Shown here in pieces: positions 44,788-54,424 of a DNA stretch of 64,000 bases. Every line of letters begins with the position of its first letter. The first letter of the stretch is position 1. A program made the translations under genes and the position numbers. The DNA comes from Alteromonas gilva (lineage in GTDB: Bacteria; Pseudomonadota; Gammaproteobacteria; Enterobacterales; Alteromonadaceae): assembly GCF_028595265.1 (NCBI RefSeq), contig NZ_JAQQXP010000001.1:1240001-1304000 (forward strand), written 5' to 3'. The notes under the pieces were generated by a model. That model saw only the letters and a program-made list of their open reading frames with translations. It had not been told where the DNA came from and made no database searches.

Positions 44788-45342
44788 GTGAACGCATATC
44801 AAAAAATGGTAACCGGTGAAAAGTACTGCATTAACGATCCGGATCTGGTTGAAACGCGCTATAAAACCCGCGATCTCACCGATAAAATTAACGCCCTGGG
44901 GCCACGCGAGGTGGTGCAGCGTACTGCATACCTGAAAGACCTGTTTGGTGAGATGGGCGACAATGTTCACATTGAAAAGCCCATTCGCATCGACTACGGC
45001 ATGAACATTAAAATGGGCAGTGATGTGTTTATCAACTTTAACTGGACCGTGCTCGATTGTTGCCCGGTAACCATTGGCAGCAGGGTGTTTATTGGCCCCA
45101 ATACCTCTTTTTATACCGCTCATCACCCCTTAAATGCCGCAGAGCGCGCCGAGCATATTGGTTTTGCTGAACCTATCACAATCGGTAACGATGTCTGGAT
45201 TGGCGGCAATGTGACCATTTTGCCGGGCGTTACCATTGGCGATGGTTGCGTGATTGGGGCTGGAAGCCTGGTTACTCAGGATATTGCACCGGGCATGATT
45301 GCCGTGGGCAGCCCCTGTAAAGCGGTAAAGCCGGCGCCTTAA
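44788..45342 (+). CDS. maltose/galactoside-type O-acetyltransferase (hexapeptide repeat)
   Basis: This is a 184-residue enzyme from a GTG start, GGAG nine bases upstream. The N-terminal Maa-type helical region (MNAYQKMVTGEKYCINDPDL) is followed by a left-handed beta-helix of isoleucine-patch hexapeptides (VTIGSRVFIGPN, ITIGNDVWIGGNVTILPGVT). The probable catalytic His is at 112-113 in FYTAHHPLN, and the C-terminus GSPCKAVK is the usual ending. It transfers acetyl from acetyl-CoA to a sugar hydroxyl, as Maa/LacA/NodL do. No sugar operon is adjacent. Confidence 0.92.
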   Translation: MNAYQKMVTGEKYCINDPDLVETRYKTRDLTDKINALGPREVVQRTAYLKDLFGEMGDNVHIEKPIRIDYGMNIKMGSDVFINFNWTVLDCCPVTIGSRVFIGPNTSFYTAHHPLNAAERAEHIGFAEPITIGNDVWIGGNVTILPGVTIGDGCVIGAGSLVTQDIAPGMIAVGSPCKAVKPAP

Positions 45343-45381
45343 AATAACGTGGAGCCACCCTGGTGTTGTATCAGGGCGCCG

Positions 45382-45915
45382 TTAGAGTAATTCCCACACC
45401 CGTATAATGACCGCCGGGTCGTCCTCGAAATTTGGGGCAGGCTCCACAGTCCCTAAAAAAATGGCATTGTTCATCCATTCGTAAGGGCTGCCGAGTGGCG
45501 CCTCAAAGTTTAACACGCTGCGTGCATACTCGTTTTTAGGATTATCCGGTGTAGGGCGGGGGGCGATAATAGCGCTGTTATGCACCAAAATAACATGCCC
45601 ATCAGTGGTTTTTATCGCATAGCGTGCTTTAAGCTCCTGACTGCCATCGGGACGGCCCAGTTGCCAGTCACCGCCGCCGGATAACACTTCGGCGTTAATC
45701 TTCGGTCCTTTTACGTCACCGCCGGTGATCCATATAATCCCCCGCTCACCATACTTACTCGGCCCCACTGTAGCGCGGTTCATATCTATAGTAACCCGCG
45801 ACTCATAAACAAAACGGGTGTCAAAACGATCGTCCCGATTCGGATTTTCCTGTGCGCTGACAGAGCGCACTATAATCAATAATAAAAGTGTACCGAAAAG
45901 TTGTATTGCTCGCAT
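45382..45915 (-). CDS. secreted DUF3237 protein
   Basis: This is a 177-residue protein. The ATG at 45915 is chosen because GGA lies in AAAGGAAGCTAAT before it; an ATG seven codons earlier has none. The signal peptide (LFGTLLLLIIVRSVSAQ) is followed by a DUF3237 beta-barrel-like domain: IDMNRATVGPSKYGERGIIWI, GDVKGPKINAEVLSGGGDWQL and ELKARYAIKTTDG. DUF3237 proteins often lie near aromatic or steroid degradation genes; the activity is unknown. It is downstream of the amidohydrolase genes on the same strand, after two hairpins. Confidence 0.8.
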   Translation of the reverse strand: MRAIQLFGTLLLLIIVRSVSAQENPNRDDRFDTRFVYESRVTIDMNRATVGPSKYGERGIIWITGGDVKGPKINAEVLSGGGDWQLGRPDGSQELKARYAIKTTDGHVILVHNSAIIAPRPTPDNPKNEYARSVLNFEAPLGSPYEWMNNAIFLGTVEPAPNFEDDPAVIIRVWELL

Positions 45916-46095
45916 ATTAGCTTCCTTTTTACGCATACTGCAGGAGGGGGGTTAAGCACGAAAAGTGCGATACTATCATTAGCAAAAGTAAATTAAACAT
46001 TGGTGTTTTCTACTGCGGCATCAGGGTTTGTATTATTTTTGCACGCTTTTTTATGTAAAATGATTTATAACCCGTTATTCGCTATTGCAGTTTTA

Positions 46096-46151
46096 GCCGG
46101 TCAGCAACAGGCGACCGGCAACGCAAGACTGGGCAACAAGCATTGCCCAGT
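46096..46151. repeat. two consecutive perfect hairpins downstream of the amidohydrolase gene
   Basis: GCCGGTC-(10)-GACCGGC at 46096-46119 and ACTGGGCAA-(6)-TTGCCCAGT at 46128-46151. They lie in the spacer between the amidohydrolase stop and the DUF3237 start. Neither is followed by a T-run on the minus strand, so they may be mRNA-stabilising or REP-like palindromes, or inefficient terminators. Confidence 0.6.
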
Positions 46152-46165
46152 GCGCGATCCTCAGT

Positions 46166-47923
46166 TTATTGCTGGTAGATTTTCTCGCCACCAATAAACG
46201 ACATTTTTACCTGCGTGTTGTGAACATCATAGATAGGAATATCAAACGGGTTGCGATCCAATACGATAATATCAGCGAGCATGCCTACTGCAATAGCCCC
46301 GGTTTTATCGCGAGTGCCCATCTGTTTTGCGGCATTCACCGTGTATAAGTCGATGGCCTGTTTTAGTGTGATACGTTCCACCGCACCCAGCATTTCGCCA
46401 CCACCACCAGGCTTTTGTCGGGTAACCAGTGTTTCAATGCCTAACCAGGGGTTTACTGATGGAACCACTGCCCAGTCAGAGCCAGGCACAACCAATGCCC
46501 CTGCATCAATGGCGTCTTTAACCGGCGTCCAACGCTTCATGCGTTCTTTACCCACAGCCTTTTCAATGTCAGGAATTATCGGGTTCGGGAACCAGATGTA
46601 AGGTGACATTTCAAACGTTGCGGCGATGTCGCGAGCACGGTTAATATCGTCCATATTTACAAAGCTATTATGGGCGATGTCGTGCAGGTTCCCACTAAAA
46701 CCATTTGCCTTGCGTGTTGCCGCGATACCGTCCATTGCACTTCTTACCGCTGCGTCGCCAGCAGCATGCATTTTCACGGTAAAGCCACTGTTGTCTGCTT
46801 TAACCAAAATACGATTCAGTTTTTCCTGTGGGATCATGGTGATCCCTTTATCGCCATGGCCTGCGTCATTATGCGCGCCCTGGTAAGGCTCGAGCATGGC
46901 GGCAGTATGACCATCCGTAGGTACGCCGTCTAACGCGAGTTTAATGCAATCAGGCTTGATGTTATCGCGAGCAAATTTGTTGCGATTAACACGCATTTTA
47001 GCCAGTGCATCATCAAGTTCTTCGTCACTGTCGACACCCACAAGGCCGCGTCCCCACTGACACGCTCTTACTCTTAGCTTTAAGTCGCCTCGATCTGCCA
47101 ACGTTGTAAATGTAACTAATTCATTTTCACTCACGCCTGCGTCGGTAAAACCGGTGATACCATAAGAAGAAATCAGATCGATAGCCCATTTTAACGCTTC
47201 AGCTTTGTCTTCTTCGCTGGGAGGCGGGATAACCATTCGTACTAAGCCTGTGGCCGTTTCTCTTAAGATTCCGGTGGGTTGGCCATTTTCATCTTTTTCG
47301 ATAACGCCGCCTTCCGGGGTTTTTGTTTCTGCAGTAATTCCCGCCAGCTCTAATGCTTTTGAGTTAACCCACAGACTGTGGTAGCTGATATCCGTTAGCG
47401 CGACAGGATTGTCAGGAGCTAGTTTATCGAGCATTTGACGACTTGGCTTTTGGCCAAAAGAGGCTGAATCCCACTGACCGCCTTGCACCCATTCGCCTTT
47501 TTCAGCTTTTGCGACACACTCACCTATGGTTGCCAGAGCAACTTCGGCTGAAGAGCCTTGCGGCCATGAGCAGCTTTGCGCTTTTTGGCCGGATCCCATC
47601 GCATGGATATGCATATCATGCAGGCCCGGAAATACAGTGTCCCCTGCGAGATCGATAACTTTGGTAGTACTCGATTTCAGGTCCGTTAAGTTTTCCGTTT
47701 TGCTGATCGCGACGATAACGCCATCATCAACCGCAATCGATTTCGCCCAACCATCGGTGGTATAAAAGTGACCGTTGGTGAATATTAAATCGGCCGAATC
47801 AGAGATCGCAGCGGCAGACGCTGCCGAGTCTGTTTTTGCGGCCGGTGTCGCATTTTCTGCCTGGCATGCAGGAGTACTCATCAGTACAACCGACATTGCC
47901 AGGGCATGTTTAAGCTTCAACAT
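46166..47923 (-). CDS. secreted amidohydrolase (YtcJ-like, amidohydrolase family 3), paralogue 1
   Basis: This is a 585-residue protein. The signal peptide is LKHALAMSVVLMSTPACQA; a lipobox-like Cys20 is present but with an unusual TPAC context. The metallo-beta-alpha barrel has the HxH metal motif in HDMHIH (105-107), a conserved GVIEKDENGQPTGILRE stretch, VKMHAAGDAAV, then VVPGSDWAVVPSVNP and a C-terminal beta region DIIVLDRNPF. YtcJ-like members hydrolyse N-acyl or N-formyl compounds and related amides. The next gene is a paralogue with the same layout. Expression with a TonB-dependent receptor suggests a periplasmic degradation step. Confidence 0.9.
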   Translation of the reverse strand: MLKLKHALAMSVVLMSTPACQAENATPAAKTDSAASAAAISDSADLIFTNGHFYTTDGWAKSIAVDDGVIVAISKTENLTDLKSSTTKVIDLAGDTVFPGLHDMHIHAMGSGQKAQSCSWPQGSSAEVALATIGECVAKAEKGEWVQGGQWDSASFGQKPSRQMLDKLAPDNPVALTDISYHSLWVNSKALELAGITAETKTPEGGVIEKDENGQPTGILRETATGLVRMVIPPPSEEDKAEALKWAIDLISSYGITGFTDAGVSENELVTFTTLADRGDLKLRVRACQWGRGLVGVDSDEELDDALAKMRVNRNKFARDNIKPDCIKLALDGVPTDGHTAAMLEPYQGAHNDAGHGDKGITMIPQEKLNRILVKADNSGFTVKMHAAGDAAVRSAMDGIAATRKANGFSGNLHDIAHNSFVNMDDINRARDIAATFEMSPYIWFPNPIIPDIEKAVGKERMKRWTPVKDAIDAGALVVPGSDWAVVPSVNPWLGIETLVTRQKPGGGGEMLGAVERITLKQAIDLYTVNAAKQMGTRDKTGAIAVGMLADIIVLDRNPFDIPIYDVHNTQVKMSFIGGEKIYQQ

Positions 47924-47946
47924 TCTTTAATCCTCGTTGTTAAAAA

Positions 47947-49644
47947 TTATTCTGATTGATAAACCGTTTCACCGGCAATCACTGTTTTTAGTATTTTGAT
48001 GTTATGTAATTCAGTAGTAGGAATTTTAAATGGATTTTTGTCTACAATAATCAGATCGGCATACAAGCCGACGGAAATACTGCCAACTTCATCACTTTTA
48101 CCAAGATGCTTAGCTGAATTTACGGTGAATAAATCGATAGCCTGTTTGAGGCTGATGCGTTCCTGAGGCGCTAATACATCTTTACCTCCGCCTGGCTTTT
48201 GGCGAGTCACCAGTGTTTCGATAGCAATCCAGGGGTTCACGGAGGGGACCACAGCCCAATCTGATCCAGGTACGACTAATGCGCCAGCGTCTATTGCATC
48301 TTTAACCGGGATCCAGCGCTTCATTCGCTCGTGTCCGGTGGCTTTAGTGATATCAGGGATAATAGGGTTGGGGTACCAAATGTAGGGTGACATTTCAAAA
48401 GTGGCTGCAATGCTGCGGGCGCGTTGAATATCATCCATTTGAACAAAGCTGCTATGGCCTACATCATGCAACACCCCGCTAAATCCATTGCTCTTGCGAG
48501 CAGCTTCAATGGCAGTGAGACCGGCTTTTACGGCTGCGTCTCCAGCGGCGTGAAATTTTACACTTAAGCCCTTGTTGTCAAAGTCTGTCACCAGGGCATT
48601 TAATTTTTCCTGTTCAATTAACAATAAGCCTCTGGTGCGCTCCTCTGATGCATGGCTATTGTCCTTGTATGGGTCTACCATGGCTGCAGTGTGGCTGTCG
48701 GTCGGCACACCGTCTAACACAATTTTCACGCAGTCAGGACTAAATCTGCTGCGGCTATAAAGATTGCGCTGCTCTATGGGATCGGCAGAAACCTGCTCGT
48801 CGGCAGCCGAAAATACAATGGAGCCATACAGGTTGCAACCTCGCACACGCTGTTTGAGTTTGCCCGCGTCATACAACGTGGCATAGGCCTTCATCGCCAC
48901 TTCGTTGACACCAGCATCGGTGTAAGAAGTAATTCCATTTGACAACATAAGTTGTGTCGACCATGCCAGTGCTTCGACATTTTGCGCTTGCGTATAAGCC
49001 GGCACATTTTTGTAAACGAGCCCGGCAGCGCTTTCACGTAATAAGCCGGTGGGGAGTCCGTTGCTGTCTTTTTCAATGATGCCACCTTCGGGGTTTGGTG
49101 TATCGGCGGTGATTCCAGCTAGCTCTAAAGCGAGGGAATTTGCCCAGGCGCTATGACCACTGATATCTCGCAGTACGACAGGATTGTTGGGAGATACCTC
49201 GTCAAGAAACTTCCGGTGTGGCGGTGTCTGCCCAAACGATGCCGCATCCCATTGGCCCCCGGTTATCCACTCATTCTCCTTACGTTCAGTGACACATGCT
49301 GCTATTTTTTGTTGCACGGTCTCAGGTGATAACCCTTGCGCAAAACGACATTGAAACTTATGTAAGCCTGAGTTCAGTGGGTGTACATGCATATCATGGA
49401 AACCCGGTAACACCGTCGCGCCATTGAGATCTACGACTGTACTCGACGAAGTCAGGTATTGCTCAGGATCAAAGCCGATAATAATACCGTCTTTGATGGC
49501 AACAGATTCTACCCATCCGTTGGGTGTATAAATGTCACCGTTTGTTAGTATTAGGTCTGCACTTGAAGCGGCGGAAAGGGCGCAATGCGATAGCATTGCG
49601 CAACCCGCTAAAAGACAGCTTTTAATCATTTTTTTGATTAACAT
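47947..49644 (-). CDS. secreted amidohydrolase (YtcJ-like), paralogue 2
   Basis: This is a 565-residue protein with signal peptide (SCLLAGCAMLSHCALSA). The metal motif HDMHVH is at 83-88, then GGQWDAASFGQTPP, GIIEKDSNGLPTGLLRE, VKFHAAGDAAV and VVPGSDWAVVPSVNPW. Sequence is closely parallel to the downstream gene, with identical stretches such as ATFEMSPYIW and VKDAIDAGALVVPGSDWAV, so the two are a tandem duplication that has diverged. They probably handle related substrates. It is 23 bases upstream of paralogue 1 and 57 bases downstream of the receptor gene, forming an operon read from the receptor. Confidence 0.9.
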   Translation of the reverse strand: MLIKKMIKSCLLAGCAMLSHCALSAASSADLILTNGDIYTPNGWVESVAIKDGIIIGFDPEQYLTSSSTVVDLNGATVLPGFHDMHVHPLNSGLHKFQCRFAQGLSPETVQQKIAACVTERKENEWITGGQWDAASFGQTPPHRKFLDEVSPNNPVVLRDISGHSAWANSLALELAGITADTPNPEGGIIEKDSNGLPTGLLRESAAGLVYKNVPAYTQAQNVEALAWSTQLMLSNGITSYTDAGVNEVAMKAYATLYDAGKLKQRVRGCNLYGSIVFSAADEQVSADPIEQRNLYSRSRFSPDCVKIVLDGVPTDSHTAAMVDPYKDNSHASEERTRGLLLIEQEKLNALVTDFDNKGLSVKFHAAGDAAVKAGLTAIEAARKSNGFSGVLHDVGHSSFVQMDDIQRARSIAATFEMSPYIWYPNPIIPDITKATGHERMKRWIPVKDAIDAGALVVPGSDWAVVPSVNPWIAIETLVTRQKPGGGKDVLAPQERISLKQAIDLFTVNSAKHLGKSDEVGSISVGLYADLIIVDKNPFKIPTTELHNIKILKTVIAGETVYQSE

Positions 49645-49701
49645 AGCGATTGTCCAAGGTTTTCTGTTAACTAAAGCGTAGCTATTTAATTTTCCTGAAA
49701 A

Positions 49702-52101
49702 TTAATATCTGTAGCTTAGGGTAACGCCGTAAGTGCGCGGCCGAAGCGTCGTCGAGGTATAGAGACTCTGAGCATTAATTGGTGGCGTACCCAATAAGAT
49801 GCTCGACCATTCGACTGTTGGGCTTGCAGTAAGCGAGGTTACGGTGTTTGAGTTAAACAGATTGTTGACGAACAACGAGATGTTGTAATCATTAATAGTG
49901 ACACCGGTTCTGATTGACAGCAGGTTGGTCGCGGGTTGTTCAAAGAAGTTGTTTGGCTGCGCGCCATTGGCTGGATTGTTGCCTGCAACCATGTCAGTTT
50001 GTTTGGACTTGAAGTTATAGTCCAGTCGGGCGAAAGCATCGTATTTATCTAGCAGAGTAAAAAAGTACTCGGCCGAAATGGTGCCCGTCCAGGGGTTTCC
50101 TACTACATGGTCGCCCTTACTGACAATGTTAAACATGGCTGCCGGGCCACCAATGACATTTTCCTGGAACTCAGCATTGGTATAGCCTAAAGCCATGTTA
50201 ACTATCAAATCTTCGGTTAGCATCGCTTCCAATGCCAGATCAAAGCCATAGCTTTTAGCGCTACCCTGATTGGCAACAAAGGTGAAGCCGCAGCTTTGCA
50301 GGTTTACGCTTTGCTGAATATCTTTCCAGTCAATATAGAATGCACTCGAGCTTAGTCGAACTGCACCGTCATTAAAGCTGTTTTTGGAGCCAACTTCATA
50401 GTTCCATAAACTGTCAGACTTATATAAAGGTGGGCGATCTTCTAAACCCAGGTTGGCAAAATCTCCGGCACAGGGCGCACCCACTTTGGAGTTATAACCA
50501 CCAATTCTATAGCCTTTTGACGCTGAGCCGTAGATCATATTATCTTCATCAATAGTATATTTGATGCCAAGCTTAGGGGTAACCGGGGTTTCACTTTGTG
50601 AGCCTTCATCGGTGACTGGTGCCCCAACGACCGCGCCACGATAGTGGCCACCCGCTTCAACCTCTGTGTCGGCGACACGTAACCCGGCTGTCAGGGTTAG
50701 TTTTTCGGTCACGTCGTAATCAACCTGGGCAAACACCGACAGTTGCTCTTCATTTGAAAAAGCAGGATCAATGACAGACGTGTAACGACCTTGATCCAAC
50801 GGGCCGAGAATAATGCCGAACAAGAAATCGGGAATATACTGGTCGGTTACAAATTGCTTAGACTCTTGCTCTAACTTAGAGTAAAAGGCGCCCACAACCC
50901 AGTTCAGATCTGACATACCGGTTGACTGAATTCGCAGTTCCTGCGTCCAGTTCTTTTGAGCGTTTATCTGTTCCGCTGTAGCTTCAACGCCTTCAGGGAA
51001 GAAGGGGTTCCCAGCCCACAGACCTTGCTCGAAGGCGGTGTAGTCGTTAAGTGCATAGGCATCACGATCAAAGTAAGACGTATTTGAAAGTATACTCATT
51101 CCAGATAATTCCCACTCAACTTTCAAAGCAGATAACGTGAACTCATCCTCACTGGGTGAACTGATGGCATTACCACTTCTGTATTCACCTTCATCCGGGT
51201 CAGATAAGGCTTGCCAATAGGCACTGGTGTCATTGAGTTTGGCTTTTTGATAAAACACAGAGGGTGTGATGGTCAGGGCGTCAGTGGGTTTATATGTAAT
51301 TGCCAGCCGTCCGGTCCTGGATTTTTCTGAGTTGGCATTTTCATCAATGGTGTCGCCGGCTACGGGGAGAGCGGCTGATGGATCCGCGGCTCTTTGCCAG
51401 TTCACCCGGTCAATCCAGCCGCCATCTTCTCGTTGCCAGAGGCTGAGTCGATAAGCGAGTTTGCCCTCAATAATTGGCGCCCCGTAGGCAAAGCCAAACT
51501 CCTGACTCATTTCACCGTCTTCGGTGTGAGCCAGCTCAGTACGCAAATACGTTGTGTCGTCATACAGATCAGGGGTGGGCGCTATAAACCGCACGGTACC
51601 GCCCATAGAGCCGGCACCAAATAAAGTGCCTTGCGGGCCGCGCAATACTTCGACCCGGTCTAAATCGAAAATTTTCGGAAAACTGTTAAACGAACTATAG
51701 CCTAATGATCTCGACTGTATCGGCGTATCATCAATATAGATACCGGTAGTTGAGGAGCCGGCTGATGATGATATGCCCCTGATAGAAATACTGCTGCGCT
51801 GGGTGTTTGAACTGTTAGTTCGGCTAAAATTCACACCCGGTGTACGGGCAAAGATATCATCTACCTTTCTAGCGCCAACCTTATCCAGTTCCGCACCACT
51901 TAACGCCGTGATACTCACCGGTACTTCAGCAAGGCTTTGCTGACGATGTTGAGAGGTAACCATAATTACCTCAAGTGTTTTATCTTTGTTTGTCGCTTTA
52001 TCTTCAACCGCTTGTTCTTCCTGAGCCGCAGCGAGTGAACTATTAACGGCTAATAAAAATGCGATGGTACAACTAATCTTTGTAAGTCTGAATTCTTTCA
52101 T
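49702..52101 (-). CDS. TonB-dependent outer-membrane receptor of the amidohydrolase operon
   Basis: This is a 799-residue receptor. The ATG has GGGAG nine bases before it. The signal peptide is CTIAFLLAVNSSLAAA; the TonB box is EVIMVTSQHR (about 44-53). The plug shows VPVSITALSGAELDKVGAR, TSISIRG-type RSSISIRGIS, RVEVLRGPQGTLFGAGSMGG. A long barrel ends in TYGVTLSYRY with a terminal Tyr. This subclass is abundant in sphingomonads and Alteromonadales and imports diverse aromatic or hydrophobic nutrients. It precedes the two secreted amidohydrolases on the same strand, pointing to import of their substrate, and is divergent from the AraC regulator at 53372. Confidence 0.92.
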   Translation of the reverse strand: MKEFRLTKISCTIAFLLAVNSSLAAAQEEQAVEDKATNKDKTLEVIMVTSQHRQQSLAEVPVSITALSGAELDKVGARKVDDIFARTPGVNFSRTNSSNTQRSSISIRGISSSAGSSTTGIYIDDTPIQSRSLGYSSFNSFPKIFDLDRVEVLRGPQGTLFGAGSMGGTVRFIAPTPDLYDDTTYLRTELAHTEDGEMSQEFGFAYGAPIIEGKLAYRLSLWQREDGGWIDRVNWQRAADPSAALPVAGDTIDENANSEKSRTGRLAITYKPTDALTITPSVFYQKAKLNDTSAYWQALSDPDEGEYRSGNAISSPSEDEFTLSALKVEWELSGMSILSNTSYFDRDAYALNDYTAFEQGLWAGNPFFPEGVEATAEQINAQKNWTQELRIQSTGMSDLNWVVGAFYSKLEQESKQFVTDQYIPDFLFGIILGPLDQGRYTSVIDPAFSNEEQLSVFAQVDYDVTEKLTLTAGLRVADTEVEAGGHYRGAVVGAPVTDEGSQSETPVTPKLGIKYTIDEDNMIYGSASKGYRIGGYNSKVGAPCAGDFANLGLEDRPPLYKSDSLWNYEVGSKNSFNDGAVRLSSSAFYIDWKDIQQSVNLQSCGFTFVANQGSAKSYGFDLALEAMLTEDLIVNMALGYTNAEFQENVIGGPAAMFNIVSKGDHVVGNPWTGTISAEYFFTLLDKYDAFARLDYNFKSKQTDMVAGNNPANGAQPNNFFEQPATNLLSIRTGVTINDYNISLFVNNLFNSNTVTSLTASPTVEWSSILLGTPPINAQSLYTSTTLRPRTYGVTLSYRY

Positions 52102-52212
52102 CTCATTGTGCTCCCAAATGGTTTTGTTCCTGATGCTCTGATTAAAACGTGCTGTTGTTATTGTTGTTGGCTTGCACTTATTGATTGCTGTTTTGGCGTA
52201 ATCAGCCTCCCT

Positions 52213-52704
52213 TTATGCATTAGTTTTTCTAATTTTAATTGGTGTGCAAATCGTAGTGGCTGACACTAAGTAAATAGCTTTAAGCACGGCGCCGTTAACC
52301 AGTCGATTTACTGAATGACGACTTTTTTTCGATTTGCGATGTAATACATCGAGCAAATGTTTCAGCGAACAACGTAAGCTATTTTTGCTATCGAATAGGA
52401 CCGCTATCGTGTAAGTGACAGGTGCCGATAGCAGCAATTTCCGCTGTTTGCAAAACTGCCGGGTTTGGCTGAGTTGGTATAATTCGATTGACTGGCTGCA
52501 GCGTTTTCTGGCGGCTAAAAGATTAATCTGACTACCTGTTGGATGCTGCTGAACTCGTCCGGTCGATAGCGAAATCTCCCCAGCGAGGTGCTGCTTTAAT
52601 GCGTTTAAATTCGACCATGAGGCGTAAATTTTTGCCCTTAGCTCAGCACCTGATAAACACATTGATGCACTCAGTTTTAGCTGAATTGCTGATGATAACG
52701 ACAT
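52213..52704 (-). CDS. hypothetical protein, uncertain
   Basis: This is a 163-residue frame with a GGGG-containing upstream sequence 12 bases before the ATG. The product is rich in Ser, Lys, Leu and Arg (for example LLDVLHRKSKKSRHSVNRLV) and has no signal peptide, membrane segment or known motif. Codon use does not clearly support or exclude coding. It lies between the receptor gene and the AraC regulator, in receptor orientation but upstream of it. It could be a chance frame. Confidence 0.3.
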   Translation of the reverse strand: MSLSSAIQLKLSASMCLSGAELRAKIYASWSNLNALKQHLAGEISLSTGRVQQHPTGSQINLLAARKRCSQSIELYQLSQTRQFCKQRKLLLSAPVTYTIAVLFDSKNSLRCSLKHLLDVLHRKSKKSRHSVNRLVNGAVLKAIYLVSATTICTPIKIRKTNA

Positions 52705-53371
52705 CTTATTTACCCCATTAATCTTGTGAATGTGACTTTATTTTAATCAATATAAAGAACTTAAAATCTGATTTGTTACCAAATCCTATCTTTAAGTTAA
52801 CAATGGCTATCACTATTGGGTTAATTTGCATGATTTGTGATCCGTTTACCCATCGCTAGCTCGCGTTTAGAAATAGCATCAGTCTTGTTTAACACAGTAA
52901 GACTGGGCTTATTTAAGGCTGTAACCTGGTTGGCGAGAAGGCTAAAAAAGCTGTGTTTTAAGCCGTTATAAAAGCACTACTGATATTGTCTTAAAGTCAG
53001 TGAAAGAGAGGTTATGCAATTGTATTTACTCCTGGCAAGTGCATTAGTTAAGGTTTGTTGCTACGCGCAAGTATGCCCACGAATACCGACAAAAATCGGC
53101 AGCATTTACAGTCATAGCCGCAGGAGATGTTGACGATTTCGCTGTCTAATCGGTACCGGGCTGTTGGTGGGTGATAATAGTAGATATTATACGTTTTTTC
53201 ATTGGCTCTCTTGCATTTTGAATTCTTGTATGCAAAAAATCTGTCAGGTGTGAATGGCGGCTGATCTTAGAATATATGTGTAACGGTGGTTGTCGTAGAG
53301 TTGAATTAAATGTTATTAGTGTTAAAAAATCTAATTAAAAAGTAACTGTCGTCGCGAAATAGAAGTTAATT
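52705..53371. other. 667-base AT-rich spacer upstream of the AraC regulator
   Basis: No gene, strong hairpin or clear promoter is seen. The last 150 bases are AT-rich, as expected of a promoter for the AraC gene. Confidence 0.4.
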
Positions 53372-54424
53372 ATGCGCAATGTGAAGGCTACATTTAAAAA
53401 CGCAAAAGAACCGCAGATTTGGTCGAGTGTTATACGCAGTCTGCAGTTACCGCTTGCCGAATATGGTCTGAAGATCGAAGAGTTGCTAACGGTCTGTGGT
53501 GTCGATCCTGATGCGCTGAGTCATCCTCATAGTCAGTTACCGCTAAGCCGTTATCTGGATATTCTCAATATGGCTGCTGCCAATTCTGGTAATCCTTTGT
53601 TAGGTATTGATTTGGGCAAGCGAGTCGGCCCGGAAATTTTAGGGGCGTTAGGGTTTTTATTTTTAACCTCCCGCACCTTGTATGATGGACTCAAAGCACT
53701 ATGTGACTATCAAAACCTGTTGCAGGAGTCGACGTCACTGGTGTTACAACGCGAGGGTAACAAATACGCGTTTCGCTATGAAATTTATGGCATGGGACAT
53801 ACCAACACACGTCAGGACGTTGAGTTTAGTCAGGCGTTGATATCACGCTTTATTCGTCTTTATTCAAACAATCAGATAGAGCCAGCGTACATCTCTTTTC
53901 GTCATGCAGCGTCCGATACTATCGCGAAATATGAACGACTGTTGTCAGCGCCTTGTTACTTCACGCAAAACTCGAACAGTGTTTACATAAATCAAAAAGA
54001 TATTTATCACCGGGGTCTGCGATACGACCCCGATCTGACTCAAATCCTGAAGGACTATCTGGATAATGACCTCAAAGAAAAGCGAACAGTTATAACCTTT
54101 GTTGATCAGGTAAAAAGGGCAATATTAGCGAATAATTCGGCCGATTTACTCACAGCTGAAAAAGTCGCCAGACAACTAGGGCTCTCGCAAGCTACTTTAT
54201 ACAGACGGCTCCAGCATGAGAAAGCCAGCTTTAAAAAGATCCTCGATAGCGTATTTTACGAGCTTGCCTGTGGCTATCTCAAGGAAACAAATCTCACTAT
54301 TTATCAAATCAGTAATCTTATTGGCTTTTCTTCTGCGGCCAGTTTTTCCCGGGCTTTTTCGGTATGGAACAGTGGTCAGTCTCCGAAAGAGTTCCGCAAT
54401 GCTGTCGGTCAGCAGTCTGATTAG
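53372..54424 (+). CDS. AraC-family transcriptional regulator (AraC_binding_2 type)
   Basis: This is a 350-residue protein. The long N-terminal ligand domain (about 15-215) has the OruR/ArgR-like layout (LSRYLDILNMAAANSGNPLLGIDLGKRV, shown here in two pieces: LSRYLDILNMAAA and LGIDLGKRVGPEILGALGF). The C-terminal AraC DNA-binding domain (about 245-345) has two helix-turn-helix motifs: EKVARQLGLSQATLYRRLQ and ISNLIGFSSAASFSRAFSVW, ending GQSPKEFR. It sits between the receptor/amidohydrolase operon and the OCD/RidA/oxidase operon. It is a candidate regulator of both. Confidence 0.92.
   Translation: MRNVKATFKNAKEPQIWSSVIRSLQLPLAEYGLKIEELLTVCGVDPDALSHPHSQLPLSRYLDILNMAAANSGNPLLGIDLGKRVGPEILGALGFLFLTSRTLYDGLKALCDYQNLLQESTSLVLQREGNKYAFRYEIYGMGHTNTRQDVEFSQALISRFIRLYSNNQIEPAYISFRHAASDTIAKYERLLSAPCYFTQNSNSVYINQKDIYHRGLRYDPDLTQILKDYLDNDLKEKRTVITFVDQVKRAILANNSADLLTAEKVARQLGLSQATLYRRLQHEKASFKKILDSVFYELACGYLKETNLTIYQISNLIGFSSAASFSRAFSVWNSGQSPKEFRNAVGQQSD

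Noticed and set aside
44653..45126. 157-codon minus-strand frame over the acetyltransferase
   Set aside because: Opposite to a clear hexapeptide-repeat enzyme; composition is that of a shadow frame.
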